The notes: a model not told the origin generated them from the sequence alone. 64,000 nucleotides of DNA from OLB11 sp044234005 (GCA_044234005.1 JBIIJE010000002.1:6719-70718), one strand, 5' to 3'; positions 26,557 through 35,687 are shown, counted from the stretch's first letter. Made by a program: numbers and translations.

Positions 26557-27414
26557 TTGCAAAAAAATCAGTTCATACTCATTGCTATTATAGCTGCCTT
26601 AGGTGCGGGCATGTATCTGTTTGGGGATTTAACAGGACCACCAAAAGATAAATCCACACCCAATGCATCCAACCCTAGTGAGCATCAACATGACCCTATG
26701 AATCCGTCGGCGGAAGTAGCTGTTATGAATATTGAAAAGTATTCTTTAGAAGTCGAAGCAAAATTGAGTCCTGATAAATTGGCTAAACAAAGAAATCTCA
26801 CAGAAAAGGCTATTGCAGAGAATTCTGCAGTTGCTTACAAAGACCTAGCTGAATTTTGGGAAGGAGAAAGGGAACTAAATTTAGCAGCTCGTTATTATAA
26901 AAAAGCTGCTTTTTTGGAAAATAGTGAAAAAAGTATCACCTTCGCAGGAAACTTATTGTTGGCGATAATGGGTAAAACCGAAGAGACTTCAATGAGAAAG
27001 TGGCAAGCATTGGAAGCGATTGCATGTTTTGAAGAAGCCTTGAAAGTCAATCCGGATAATGTTGACACAAAAATCGCACTTGCATCGTGTTACACTGATG
27101 GAACTGGCGAAACTATGAAAGGCGTTACACTTTTAAGAGAGGTCACTCAAAAAGATAGTAACAACATAGCTGCCAATATCATCCTAGGTAAGCTTGCCAT
27201 TCAGTCTGGCCAGTTCGACAAAGCTGTAAAAAGGTTGGAGCGTGTGATTGCATTGCGTTCGGATAATACGGAAGCCATGTACTTTTTAGCCGAAGCCTAC
27301 AAAGGTTTGGGAGACAAAAACAAAGCGATTGAAATGTTTGAACAATGCAAACGTTTGGTCAACAAAGAAGAATTTAGTGCTGAAATAGATAACTATATCA
27401 AGACATTTAAATAA
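26557..27414 (+). CDS. Membrane-anchored tetratricopeptide repeat protein
   Basis: About 285 residues. No ATG precedes the N-terminal membrane segment (FILIAIIAALGAGMYLFG), so a TTG start is needed: 26557 or 26548. The segment anchors the protein in the inner membrane. After a Pro/Asn-rich linker come about five TPR units (for example ALEAIACFEEALKVNPDNV, IAANIILGKLAIQSGQFDKA, TEAMYFLAEAYKGLGDKNKA). TPRs mediate protein contacts; partners unknown. It sits between the IHF-like and Cox24-like genes, a familiar Bacteroidota arrangement beside rng. Confidence 0.82.
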   Translation: MQKNQFILIAIIAALGAGMYLFGDLTGPPKDKSTPNASNPSEHQHDPMNPSAEVAVMNIEKYSLEVEAKLSPDKLAKQRNLTEKAIAENSAVAYKDLAEFWEGERELNLAARYYKKAAFLENSEKSITFAGNLLLAIMGKTEETSMRKWQALEAIACFEEALKVNPDNVDTKIALASCYTDGTGETMKGVTLLREVTQKDSNNIAANIILGKLAIQSGQFDKAVKRLERVIALRSDNTEAMYFLAEAYKGLGDKNKAIEMFEQCKRLVNKEEFSAEIDNYIKTFK

Positions 27415-27450
27415 TTATAAACATATTTTTAAACAAAAACACATTTAATC

Positions 27451-27540
27451 ATGCCTTGCGGAAAGAAGCGTAAACGTCACAAAATTGCAACACATAAACG
27501 TAAAAAGCGTTTAAGAAAGAATCGTCATAAGAAGAAATAA
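27451..27540 (+). CDS. Cox24/AURKAIP1 (mS38-like) small ribosomal protein
   Basis: A 29-residue ORF, about two-thirds Lys/Arg/His, beginning MPCGKKRKRHKIATHKRKKR. This matches the AURKAIP1/COX24 domain, the bacterial counterpart of mitochondrial small-subunit protein mS38, encoded as a tiny gene in Bacteroidota. It is expected to bind rRNA. A good terminator follows at 27575. Confidence comes from the near-invariant MPCGKKRKRHK start. Confidence 0.85.
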   Translation: MPCGKKRKRHKIATHKRKKRLRKNRHKKK

Positions 27541-27574
27541 TTTTTTTTCACGGTTTAACATATTTCATTTAGTA

Positions 27575-27609
27575 AGTATCCTGCTTTCAAGTAGGATACT
27601 CCCTTTTAT
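27575..27609 (+). terminator. Terminator of the Cox24-like gene
   Basis: AGTATCCT (27575-27582) pairs with AGGATACT (27593-27600), followed by CCCTTTTATT. It separates the ribosomal protein gene from rng. Confidence 0.65.
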
Positions 27610-27655
27610 TGTGGACGTATGAATGATTAAGTGGTTATGAACATTCACATTTATT

Positions 27656-29209
27656 TTGAATAAAGAACTCATAATCCAGTCAAATGATGCTGGCGTCGAA
27701 ATTGCCTTACTGGAAGATAAAAAACTAGTAGAATTACACTACGATAATTCAGGAGGTCAATTCAATGTTGGAGATTTGTATCTAGGTAAGATAAAAAAAA
27801 TAATGCCTGGATTGAACTCTGTATTCGTAGATATTGGTCACGATAAGGACGCCTTTTTGCATTATACTGATTTAAGTCCAAACTTTAAAAGCCTGATTAA
27901 GTTTACCGAAATGTCTATTCAAGACAAATCGTCCTCAAGCTTTGATTTTTCAAAATTTCAGTTGGAAGCAGAAATTGTAAAAACAGGCAAAATAGCCGAC
28001 GTAATCAATGGCAAACCTAATATTCTTGTTCAAATTTTAAAGGAACCTATATCCTCTAAAGGACCTAGAATTAGCTGCGAAATATCTATTCCTGGAAGAT
28101 TTATAGTTGTAACTCCTTTCAATAATTTCGTAAGCGTTTCGCGAAAAATACATTCAACTGAAGAACGTAAACGTTTGCAACGTATCCTTGAAAGCATCAA
28201 ACCTGCGAATTATGGGGTTATCATTCGCACAGCGGCTGAAGGACAAAGTACTGCGGAATTGCACAAAGACCTCATTCAAGTAATTGAATCTTGGAAAGCA
28301 ATACAATTTAATTTAAAACAAGCCAAACCGCCACAGAAAGTACTGAGCGAACAAAATAAAACCACTTCATTACTACGCGATTTACTCAATAAAGATTTTA
28401 ATCGTATCGTGTCAAATGATAGTGCAATTGTAAAAGATGCACAAAACTATATATTAGGGGTAGCACCAGGCAGAGAACATATCGTTCAACATCATAACAA
28501 TGGCTCCACGATTTTCGATCATTTTGGTATTTCCAAACAAGTAAAAGCCTCATTTGGTAAAACCGTAATGCTCGATAGCGGTGGCTACTTGATTATAGAA
28601 CATACTGAAGCCTTGCATGTGGTAGATGTAAATAGTGGGCACAAATTTTCAAATGAAAACCAAGAGGCTACCGCATTTAACACGAACAAAGAAGCTGCAT
28701 ATGAAATATCACGACAGCTAAGATTACGAGATATAGGTGGAATCATTATTATTGATTTTATCGATATGAAAGATGCAGAACATCGGCGTGATATTGCAAA
28801 AATTGTAGAAGATGCCATGAGTACCGATAGAGCGAAACACAGTGTATTGCCGCTTTCAAAATTTGGCATTTTACAAATTACACGTCAACGCTTACGTCCT
28901 GAAATTAACATTTCTACAGGAGAAACTTGTCCAAGTTGCGAAGGAACTGGGAAAGTACGCTCTTCACAATTGTTGCTAGATGATATAGAAAAACATATCA
29001 AATATTTAAAGGCTAATTTAAATGTTGAATTGGAATTGCACGTGCATCCTATCGTAAAATCTCATCTTACAAAAGGTTTATTTTGGAATTCTATTTTTGC
29101 TAAATGGAAGAATGCTTATGGCTCATTTTCTATTTTACCGGATGAGGGATTTGAATTTATACAATACAAATTTTACGATAAAAAATTAGGCGAAGAAATA
29201 AAAATTTAA
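27656..29209 (+). CDS. rng: Ribonuclease G/E family endoribonuclease
   Basis: 517-residue cytoplasmic enzyme processing rRNA and mRNA. Start is TTG at 27656: the conserved N-terminus (NKELIIQSNDAGVEIALLED) begins at once and no in-frame ATG exists upstream. An S1 domain spans about 35-125 (GDLYLGKIKKIMPGLNSVFVDIG). The catalytic block is GGYLIIEHTEALHVVDVNSG with metal-binding Asp, then IGGIIIIDFIDM. The zinc link CPSCEGTGKV closes the catalytic half. Length fits RNase G rather than the longer RNase E. Confidence 0.95.
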   Translation: MNKELIIQSNDAGVEIALLEDKKLVELHYDNSGGQFNVGDLYLGKIKKIMPGLNSVFVDIGHDKDAFLHYTDLSPNFKSLIKFTEMSIQDKSSSSFDFSKFQLEAEIVKTGKIADVINGKPNILVQILKEPISSKGPRISCEISIPGRFIVVTPFNNFVSVSRKIHSTEERKRLQRILESIKPANYGVIIRTAAEGQSTAELHKDLIQVIESWKAIQFNLKQAKPPQKVLSEQNKTTSLLRDLLNKDFNRIVSNDSAIVKDAQNYILGVAPGREHIVQHHNNGSTIFDHFGISKQVKASFGKTVMLDSGGYLIIEHTEALHVVDVNSGHKFSNENQEATAFNTNKEAAYEISRQLRLRDIGGIIIIDFIDMKDAEHRRDIAKIVEDAMSTDRAKHSVLPLSKFGILQITRQRLRPEINISTGETCPSCEGTGKVRSSQLLLDDIEKHIKYLKANLNVELELHVHPIVKSHLTKGLFWNSIFAKWKNAYGSFSILPDEGFEFIQYKFYDKKLGEEIKI

Positions 29210-29255
29210 TTCAAGATACCCATATCTTCATCTTTATTTAGAAACCAATTTTTTC

Positions 29256-29960
29256 ATGGCGAAGAGTAAGTCAAAACTGAGTATTTGGAAGCGTCTGAAG
29301 AGACTCATCCTCTACATCTTGATTGCCAACCTAGGCTATATTATAATTACGAAATGGCTAAATCCACCCATTACAACTATCATGATAAAGTCATGGATTA
29401 AAGGCAATGGTCTAACCCGCAATTATGTATCATTTGATGAAATGGGTAGGAATTCGAAATTGGCTTTGATTTGTGCTGAAGATCAATTATTTCCCGACCA
29501 TAATGGCTTTGATATAGATGCAATAAAAAAAGCAATCAAATACAATAATGATCCCAAGCATAAGAAAACAATTGGGGCGAGTACCATTTCACAACAGACT
29601 GCTAAAAATACTTTTTTATGGAATGGTAGAGACTGGTTTCGAAAAGGTTTAGAGGTTTACCACACATTTATGATCGAATTCATCTGGGGTAAAAAAAGAA
29701 TCCTTGAAGTATATCTAAATATTGCAGAAATGGGCAAAGGCATTTTTGGCATTGAATCAGCCGCACAATATTATTATTCTAAAAATGCGAATAAATTAAC
29801 TAAATCTGAAGCGGCATGGATTGCCACCATTATGCCGAATCCAATCTTACTTGATCTGAAAAAACCAACACCCAAAATGGCAAAACGCCATTCTTGGATA
29901 CTTCAGCAAATGAACAATTTAGATGACGACCCTAAAACTAAAAAATTAATCGACGAATAA
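29256..29960 (+). CDS. mtgA: Monofunctional peptidoglycan glycosyltransferase
   Basis: 234-residue GT51 enzyme with one N-terminal membrane segment (LILYILIANLGYIIITKWL, about 16-34). Catalytic Glu lies in ICAEDQLFPDHNGFD (about 71-85). The further GT51 motifs GASTISQQTAKN, KKRILEVYLNIAEMG and GIESAAQYYY are present. No transpeptidase domain follows, hence MtgA rather than a class A PBP. It polymerises lipid II into glycan strands and fits functionally with the mreBCD operon elsewhere in the window. Confidence 0.94.
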   Translation: MAKSKSKLSIWKRLKRLILYILIANLGYIIITKWLNPPITTIMIKSWIKGNGLTRNYVSFDEMGRNSKLALICAEDQLFPDHNGFDIDAIKKAIKYNNDPKHKKTIGASTISQQTAKNTFLWNGRDWFRKGLEVYHTFMIEFIWGKKRILEVYLNIAEMGKGIFGIESAAQYYYSKNANKLTKSEAAWIATIMPNPILLDLKKPTPKMAKRHSWILQQMNNLDDDPKTKKLIDE

Positions 29961-29997
29961 GCTATAATAAATCTTTTCGCGATGTAAGGTTTCGTTG

Positions 29998-30005
29998 TAA
30001 GTTTG
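29998..30005 (+). promoter_or_regulatory. -7 element of asd
   Basis: TAAGTTTG, exact TAnnTTTG, 22 nt before the asd ATG; a TTTC lies near the -33 position. Suggests asd has its own promoter downstream of mtgA. Confidence 0.45.
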
Positions 30006-30027
30006 ATTTTTTAATAATGATTGTTTT

Positions 30028-31023
30028 ATGAAAGTATGTGTGGTAGGTGCCACTGGTTTGGTGGGCACCAAAATATTAGAAGTATTGGCTGAAAGAAATT
30101 TTCCTGTAAGTGAATTAATCCCAGTCGCTTCAGAAAAATCAATCGGAAAGGAAGTGGTATTTAAGAATAATAAGTACAAAATTGTTTCGTTTCAAGACGC
30201 TATTGCAGCTCAACCTCAAGTCGCAATTTTTTCAGCAGGTGGCACCACCTCATTGGCTTTAGCACCTTTATTTGCAAAAGCAGGTATTACTGTTATTGAC
30301 AACTCATCGGCATGGCGGATGTCGCTCGAACATAAATTGATTGTCCCAGAAGTAAATGGAAATGTCTTGACCGAGAGTGATAAAATAATTGCAAACCCAA
30401 ACTGCTCAACCATTCAATTAGTAGTAGCCTTAAAACCTCTTCACGATAGATATAAGGCAAAACGTATCATAGTATCTACTTATCAATCAGTTACAGGCAC
30501 TGGAGTAAAAGCAGTTACACAATTACAAAATGAGAGAAAGGGCATTGAAGGCGAAAAAGCTTATCCTTATACCATTGACATGAATATCATTCCGCAAATT
30601 GATGTTTTTACAGAAAATGGGTACACGAAAGAAGAGTTAAAAATGACAAACGAAACCAAGAAAATAATGGGTGACGATTCTATCTTACTAACGGCAACTT
30701 GCGTTCGCATACCTGTTATGGGTGGGCATAGTGAAAGCGTGAATATAGAATTTGAAAATGAATTTGAGTTGGATGAAGTAAAACAACTACTTGAAAATGC
30801 CGATGGTGTGAGTGTAATCGATGATATCACTCATCTAAAATATCCAATGCCTCTAGATGCACATAATAAAGATGACGTATTTGTAGGACGTATTAGAAGA
30901 GATGAGACACAACCTCGAACATTAAATTGCTGGATCGTTTCCGATAACTTGCGTAAAGGTGCGGCCACTAATGCAATACAAATTGCCGAGCACTTATTAA
31001 AACATGGTTTTTTAACTGTGTAA
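30028..31023 (+). CDS. asd: Aspartate-semialdehyde dehydrogenase
   Basis: 331-residue NADP-dependent enzyme reducing aspartyl phosphate to the semialdehyde for Lys, Met, Thr and diaminopimelate synthesis. The nucleotide-binding start is VGATGLVGTKILEVL (about 5-19). The catalytic Cys126 is in NPNCSTIQLV, and the base is in GGHSESVNIEF (about 231-241). Normal length. Its stop lies 5 nt from the convergent arginase-family gene. Confidence 0.96.
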   Translation: MKVCVVGATGLVGTKILEVLAERNFPVSELIPVASEKSIGKEVVFKNNKYKIVSFQDAIAAQPQVAIFSAGGTTSLALAPLFAKAGITVIDNSSAWRMSLEHKLIVPEVNGNVLTESDKIIANPNCSTIQLVVALKPLHDRYKAKRIIVSTYQSVTGTGVKAVTQLQNERKGIEGEKAYPYTIDMNIIPQIDVFTENGYTKEELKMTNETKKIMGDDSILLTATCVRIPVMGGHSESVNIEFENEFELDEVKQLLENADGVSVIDDITHLKYPMPLDAHNKDDVFVGRIRRDETQPRTLNCWIVSDNLRKGAATNAIQIAEHLLKHGFLTV

Positions 31024-31028
31024 TTTTT

Positions 31029-32168
31029 TTATACTAATCTCTCTAACTCACGCAGCCATCTCTCCGGAATTTCATTTTGGGAAGCACTTACATAATCGTT
31101 ATAAGAGCAAGGTATAAATCGGCCATTACTGAGCTGCATCCACCAACGATTCGTCTTTTTACTTTTGCGAAACAAGGTGTTTGTATCCGTAAAGGGTATT
31201 TGGTACTCCAAAAATTGAGAAGCATTGCTGATATCCGATTCTCCTGCTTGAATAGACAAACCATCGACAAAATACCAAATCATCTGAGCCAAAAGCTTCG
31301 CAGTAATTGACTCGGTATCTAGATGAGGTTGATAACCATAAATACCAAAACTTCGCATTTGTGTGCTCATACCCGCAAATTGAGAAATTTTACAAATTTC
31401 ATCTCCGTAAAAACCGTTGGGTGAAGCTAATTTATTGGCAGGTGCGTCACTCGAACGTATGGCATTAATATCTAAACTTATCACTGATGAATTGCGCAAC
31501 ATGGGTTCAATTTCATTAAGATTCTCACGAGCCTTACCAACACGAATACAATCAAAACGCAACTTATCAAAGGTTTCAATTAAGTGAGGATTTACAAAAT
31601 AGCTTTGAAAACCGATTAAATTAAAATGTCGTACATGATTAGATGTAGAAGTAAGTGCATCCATTAAATAACTATCGTATTGGCTTTGAGTATGGGTATT
31701 AATATCGACAAGCATATCTATGACACTAAAATCGATAAGTTCACCTGCTTGCTTGAATACCTCATACTGTTGTAAAGTCAAATCATGCGCACCGCCTAGC
31801 ACGAGCACTTTTTTGCCCATGTCATTCAATTCACTTAAGACGGTTCGTAAAGCAGCTTTTGTATCATTCAGAGTAGCCCCTTCGATAATATTGCCAAAAT
31901 CAGCAATTTTCAGATGTTCATGCCAATCATATAGCTCATAAAGCTCTTTTCTTACTTTGTCAGGACCATCTTGGTAACTACCATCAATGTATTGACCACG
32001 AAACTCACCACAGCCAACCAAAACCAGATCGACATCGCTTAAATCGGTTGTCTGAGACGTGATTTCAATTATTTTATGGCCAATTTGAGCCGGTAAATAC
32101 TCCTTACCAAAGGCTTTCTTGAAACTTATCTTGGCTTGATAATCTAAAATATCTTGTATACTTGACAT
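31029..32168 (-). CDS. Arginase/formimidoylglutamase-fold protein with degraded metal site
   Basis: 379-residue protein with the ureohydrolase fold: GPDKVRKELYEL (about 68-80), VLVLGGAHDLT (121-131) and VISLDINAIRSSDAP (229-243) align with the three arginase signatures. His128 of the GG-x-HD motif is kept. However, the usual DxHxD is D151-MLV-D155 (Leu153 replaces His) and the usual SxDxD is SLDIN (Asn235 replaces Asp). Two manganese ligands are therefore missing, so ordinary arginase or formimidoylglutamase activity is doubtful. Related Bacteroidota proteins are annotated formimidoylglutamase; no other histidine-degradation gene is nearby. Confidence 0.75.
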   Translation of the reverse strand: MSSIQDILDYQAKISFKKAFGKEYLPAQIGHKIIEITSQTTDLSDVDLVLVGCGEFRGQYIDGSYQDGPDKVRKELYELYDWHEHLKIADFGNIIEGATLNDTKAALRTVLSELNDMGKKVLVLGGAHDLTLQQYEVFKQAGELIDFSVIDMLVDINTHTQSQYDSYLMDALTSTSNHVRHFNLIGFQSYFVNPHLIETFDKLRFDCIRVGKARENLNEIEPMLRNSSVISLDINAIRSSDAPANKLASPNGFYGDEICKISQFAGMSTQMRSFGIYGYQPHLDTESITAKLLAQMIWYFVDGLSIQAGESDISNASQFLEYQIPFTDTNTLFRKSKKTNRWWMQLSNGRFIPCSYNDYVSASQNEIPERWLRELERLV

Positions 32169-32495
32169 ATTTATTTAAAAATGCTAAAGTACAAGTTTAA
32201 TGAATCTATTGTATTAAAATCGAGGGTTAAGCGAAATTAATTAGATCATTAACTTGTTTAGTCCCATTTTCTAGTAGGGTTCCATATATAAAGCTTATTA
32301 AAGATTTAACTATATCAGAGAATGGGACATTTTTATTGACCTAGATTTAGAGAATGGCGGTAATTAGGGAATTATATATGAAATAGCTAGACAATATATA
32401 GCACTTCGATTACCACATTCTAATTAAATCATCCCAAATACTCAAGGAAAGCAGCCGAATACTCATTTGTGGTCATTCATCGATACATATAGCTT

Positions 32496-32645
32496 TACTT
32501 TTGTCCTACCAAACTTAACCTAATGGTTTAACCAAATCTATCTATTGAAAATTTGTTTAAGTTTTTAGTAAAAAAAATGAAAATTTAGTAGTGTTTTTTT
32601 TCATTATCCAGATTAACCACAGTCTCTAAGATTGTGGTTTTTTTA
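32496..32645 (+). ncRNA. Candidate small RNA with its own promoter and terminator
   Basis: In the 500-nt gap between two minus-strand genes there is an exact -7 element (TACTTTTG, 32496-32503). It is followed by a run of about 135 nt with an 8-bp hairpin (AATGAAAA with TTTTCATT, about 32577-32606) and a perfect 7-bp terminator hairpin at 32615-32639. No ORF longer than a few codons is present. No proper -33 element at the right spacing, so the call is tentative. The rest of the gap (32169-32495) holds only an inverted repeat GTCCCATT/AATGGGAC and no gene. Confidence 0.35.
32615..32645 (+). terminator. Intrinsic terminator on the plus strand in the 32.2-32.7 kb gap
   Basis: AACCACA (32615-32621) pairs with TGTGGTT (32633-32639) and runs straight into seven T. 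No annotated plus-strand gene ends upstream within 1.5 kb, which points to an unannotated transcript. Confidence 0.65.
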
Positions 32646-32671
32646 TTCCCTCACTTCAATTCCTCCGCAAA

Positions 32672-33964
32672 CTATCCTCTTTTCATAATATCTTCAATCT
32701 CACTTGTCGTTATAGGAATACCCTTGAATAAATCAACATTTCCTGTTTTTGTAACCCAAAAATTGTTTTCAATTCTTATGCCCATTTGTTCTTCTTCAAT
32801 ATAAATGCCTGGCTCTATAGTAAAGACCATACCCTCTTTGATAGGTGTATTTCGTGTGCCAATATCGTGCACATCAAGTCCTAAATGATGTCCCAATCCA
32901 TGATAAAAATATTTAGTACATGCTTTCTGTTCAGGTGTTTCATTTTTAATATCCGCTTTTGTAAGCAAGCCAATCTTGAGTAATTGCCTATTCATTTCAT
33001 CTTGTGATTTCTCCGTTATTTCCAACCAAGTAATACCAGGTTTTAGGATTTTTCTCGCAAATAAATGAACTGCCAAACAAGCATCATATACTTCTTTTTG
33101 TCGTTTACTGAATTTACCATTAACAGGAATTGTGCGAGTCATATCAGCGCAATAATTTCCGTATTCAGCGCCAAAATCCATGAGTATCAATTCGCCATTT
33201 TTGCAAACTTGATTATTCTCAACATAATGCAAAATACGCGCTCTATCCCCACTCGCCAAAATACACCCATATGCGTGGCGTGTAGCTCGATTGCGTAAAA
33301 ATTCGTGCGTTATCTCAGCCTCAACTTCATATTCCATTACATTAGGCTTAATGAACTTGCACACACGTAAAAACGCTTTATGTGTAATATTTATAGCTTC
33401 TTGCAATACATCGACTTCTTGCTTTGACTTAATAGCGCGCAATTCTTTGGTAATTACCGCTGCTCTTTCGTATTTATGAAGAGGGTAACGTTTCATTAAT
33501 CGATGTACATCTAGTAAATCAATTCGTGGGAGATGCATATCCAATCGATCGTTTTCATTTGTATCTAAATACACATATTCCGCATGATGCATCCAAGCTT
33601 GAAGCAAAGCATCCAACTGATCAAGAAAAATTACAGATTTAATACCTGAAACCTCACTAGCTTCTACTTTACTTAACTTATGCCCTTCCCATTTTTCTAA
33701 TAATTCATTAGGCCGAAGTATCACAAGTACTTCTCTGTACTTTTCATCCAAATTTTGTGGATATAAAACAACCATGGTTTGCTCTTGTACAATACCACTT
33801 AACCATACAACATCTGTGTTGGATTTAGCTTTGTACTGCGCATCTCCATTTTCAGGTAAAATAGGATGAGCATGAAATATAGCGATAGAATTAGGTTTCA
33901 TTTTTTGGAGAAACCGTTTTCTATTTTGAATAAAAATAGTAGTTGGCAATAGATTGTATTTCAT
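32672..33964 (-). CDS. pepP: Xaa-Pro aminopeptidase (M24B)
   Basis: 430-residue cytoplasmic metallopeptidase. An N-terminal aminopeptidase-P domain (about 1-165, FHAHPILPENGD, DVVWLSGI) precedes the pita-bread domain. Metal ligands are visible: the two Asp of LILMDFGAEYGNYCADMTR, His in YHGLGHHLGLDVHD, Glu in FTIEPGIYI and Glu in GIRIENNF. It removes N-terminal residues preceding proline. Complete, with ATG start at 33964; upstream is the ABC permease gene on the same strand. Confidence 0.93.
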   Translation of the reverse strand: MKYNLLPTTIFIQNRKRFLQKMKPNSIAIFHAHPILPENGDAQYKAKSNTDVVWLSGIVQEQTMVVLYPQNLDEKYREVLVILRPNELLEKWEGHKLSKVEASEVSGIKSVIFLDQLDALLQAWMHHAEYVYLDTNENDRLDMHLPRIDLLDVHRLMKRYPLHKYERAAVITKELRAIKSKQEVDVLQEAINITHKAFLRVCKFIKPNVMEYEVEAEITHEFLRNRATRHAYGCILASGDRARILHYVENNQVCKNGELILMDFGAEYGNYCADMTRTIPVNGKFSKRQKEVYDACLAVHLFARKILKPGITWLEITEKSQDEMNRQLLKIGLLTKADIKNETPEQKACTKYFYHGLGHHLGLDVHDIGTRNTPIKEGMVFTIEPGIYIEEEQMGIRIENNFWVTKTGNVDLFKGIPITTSEIEDIMKRG

Positions 33965-34066
33965 GATATTAAATAAATTAATTGATTCGGATTTTTTTGC
34001 TCACCAAATGTAATACAAAGTAAGAATTAGTATTCTCGTTCCACACGAAATTAATCTAAACACCTG

Positions 34067-35317
34067 CTACTCGTAACGCAAGGCAATAATTGGATTGAGT
34101 TTACTGGCTTTCATCGCAGGGTAAATTCCAGCACCTAAACCAACCAACATGCACAAAGTAATTCCAATACCAATCCATAACCAGGGTATTACAAATGAAG
34201 ACCCTAACACGAGGGACAAAATATTGCCAATAAAAATACCCACTACGATACCGATTACACCTCCCTTTAAACTAATGATTAAAGCTTCTAGAAGAAATTG
34301 TGTCTTAATCGTGATTGCATTTGCACCTAATGCTTTGCTGACTCCGATTTCCCTTGTTCTTTCTGCTACCGATACGAGCAAAATATTCATCAAACCAATC
34401 GCAGCACCTAACAATGTAATAAGACCAATAACACTTGCAGCCAAGGTTACATACTTAGTATTTTCGAGCAAAGAATTGGCGACATCATTATTATGATTAA
34501 TGGCAAAATTATTCTCTATACCTAAAGGTAATCCTCTAGCTTGCCGCATACTTCCTTCGGCTTCATCACTGGCGAAATCCATATATTTAACATCGTTTAC
34601 ATGAACATTAATTGCTGCCGAAAAATTAGCTAAATTGATTTGTCTTTTAGCATTATTCAAACCAATAATTATCATGTTATCGGCACGATTTATAAAACTC
34701 GAACCCTTACTTTCCATTACACCGAGCACTCGATACGACTTGCTGCCAATCATCAAATTAGCATTCATAGCATTCTCTATTTTCCCAAAATACTTTTTAC
34801 CAATGGCTTGGCCCACAATACAGTAATCTTGTCCGCTTTGTATTTCTTGTGGTGTAAAATTCCTACCTACATCTAAGCTAGTTCCACTTACTTTTAAATA
34901 ATATTCATCGCTTGCTAACACACTAATGTTAGGGTTCGATTTTTTCTTGCCTCGTTGTATGGTAGCACCTGAATTGATGGGCACACTTATACTCACCAAG
35001 CTTGGAAAAGAAAATAATGCCTTGAAGTTTTCAGCTTCACGCAGACTAATTCTGTCTTTACTATTTCCATTACTCATTCTTTTCTGCTTTCCACGCTTAC
35101 CCATGCTAGCTTGAATGCTTGGTTCTGTAATTGAAAATGTATTTGCACCTAAACCAGCAAAAGAGGTTTCTACGGTTGATTGCAGCACATCAATGACAGT
35201 GATTATACCGATTAAAGCTGTGATACCAATTGCAATAATTGCAACCGTTAAATTAGACCGTAATCGATTACCTTGCAGGGCGCGCTGTGCTAAATTGTAT
35301 ATATCTGCTAATTTCAA
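34067..35317 (-). CDS. MacB/FtsX-type ABC transporter permease
   Basis: 416-residue inner-membrane protein with the MacB layout: one N-terminal helix (about 25-45), a large periplasmic MacB-PCD domain (about 50-275), and an FtsX domain with three helices (ASVIGLITLLGAAIGLMNILLVSV; GVIGIVVGIFIGNILSLVL; GIGITLCMLVGLGAGIYPA). The motif ERTREIGVSKALGA, which contacts the ATPase, is present. Start is the TTG at 35317, since no ATG is in frame before LADIYNLAQRALQGNRLRS; an exact -7 element (TACATTTG, 35325-35332) lies just upstream. No ATPase or membrane-fusion gene is adjacent, so the substrate is unknown. Confidence 0.88.
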   Translation of the reverse strand: MKLADIYNLAQRALQGNRLRSNLTVAIIAIGITALIGIITVIDVLQSTVETSFAGLGANTFSITEPSIQASMGKRGKQKRMSNGNSKDRISLREAENFKALFSFPSLVSISVPINSGATIQRGKKKSNPNISVLASDEYYLKVSGTSLDVGRNFTPQEIQSGQDYCIVGQAIGKKYFGKIENAMNANLMIGSKSYRVLGVMESKGSSFINRADNMIIIGLNNAKRQINLANFSAAINVHVNDVKYMDFASDEAEGSMRQARGLPLGIENNFAINHNNDVANSLLENTKYVTLAASVIGLITLLGAAIGLMNILLVSVAERTREIGVSKALGANAITIKTQFLLEALIISLKGGVIGIVVGIFIGNILSLVLGSSFVIPWLWIGIGITLCMLVGLGAGIYPAMKASKLNPIIALRYE

Positions 35318-35324
35318 ATCAACC

Positions 35325-35332
35325 CAAATGTA
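35325..35332 (-). promoter_or_regulatory. -7 element of the ABC permease gene
   Basis: TACATTTG on the minus strand, exact TAnnTTTG, about 8 nt before the TTG start codon, implying a leader of only a few nucleotides. No consensus -33. Confidence 0.38.
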
Positions 35333-35468
35333 CGAATCTCAAGATAAGTTATCAGAAGATGTTTTCACTTACTGCAAATAATTGGCTTGCAGTTTCTTCC
35401 TCGTTTCAGACACGATTTTTCTTAAGTGCCAGATTTAGGTTTAAAAACAGAATAAAGACCGCAAAAGT

Positions 35469-35578
35469 CAATTGGCAAAAAAATTCGAGACTTTCAAATT
35501 TTTTAGCAATGTGTTATCTCATCGATAATGAAGCGATAAAAAATTTGAGTAACGAAGAAATTTGAAACCAATTGGCAA
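35469..35578. repeat. Nested palindrome flanked by two CAATTGGCAA copies
   Basis: Two exact copies of CAATTGGCAA (35469-35478 and 35569-35578) lie exactly 100 nt apart. Between them CAAATTTTTT and AAAAAATTTG form a perfect 10-bp inverted repeat (about 35496-35547), which itself encloses TTATC/GATAA around TCATC. A third AATTGGC occurs near 35381. No gene is visible between 35333 and 35630. It may be a regulatory or recombination site, or a decayed element. Confidence 0.5.
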
Positions 35579-35631
35579 TTTTTCTGAATCTCATTAAGTC
35601 TTGCAAGGGTTTCGAATAACCTTTAATGTAA

Positions 35632-35657
35632 AAAGCATGCTTTTTTAAACATGCTTT
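35632..35657 (-). terminator. Terminator of the TM2 gene
   Basis: AAAGCATG (35632-35639) pairs with CATGCTTT (35650-35657) with A/T runs on both sides, about 30 nt after the TM2 stop; it can act on both strands. Confidence 0.65.
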
Positions 35658-35687
35658 TCATTAAAATTGATTCTCTAAAGAATTAGA

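Noticed and set aside
35287..35565. 92-codon plus-strand ORF
   Set aside because: Antisense to the permease start and running through the palindrome region; no recognisable protein features.
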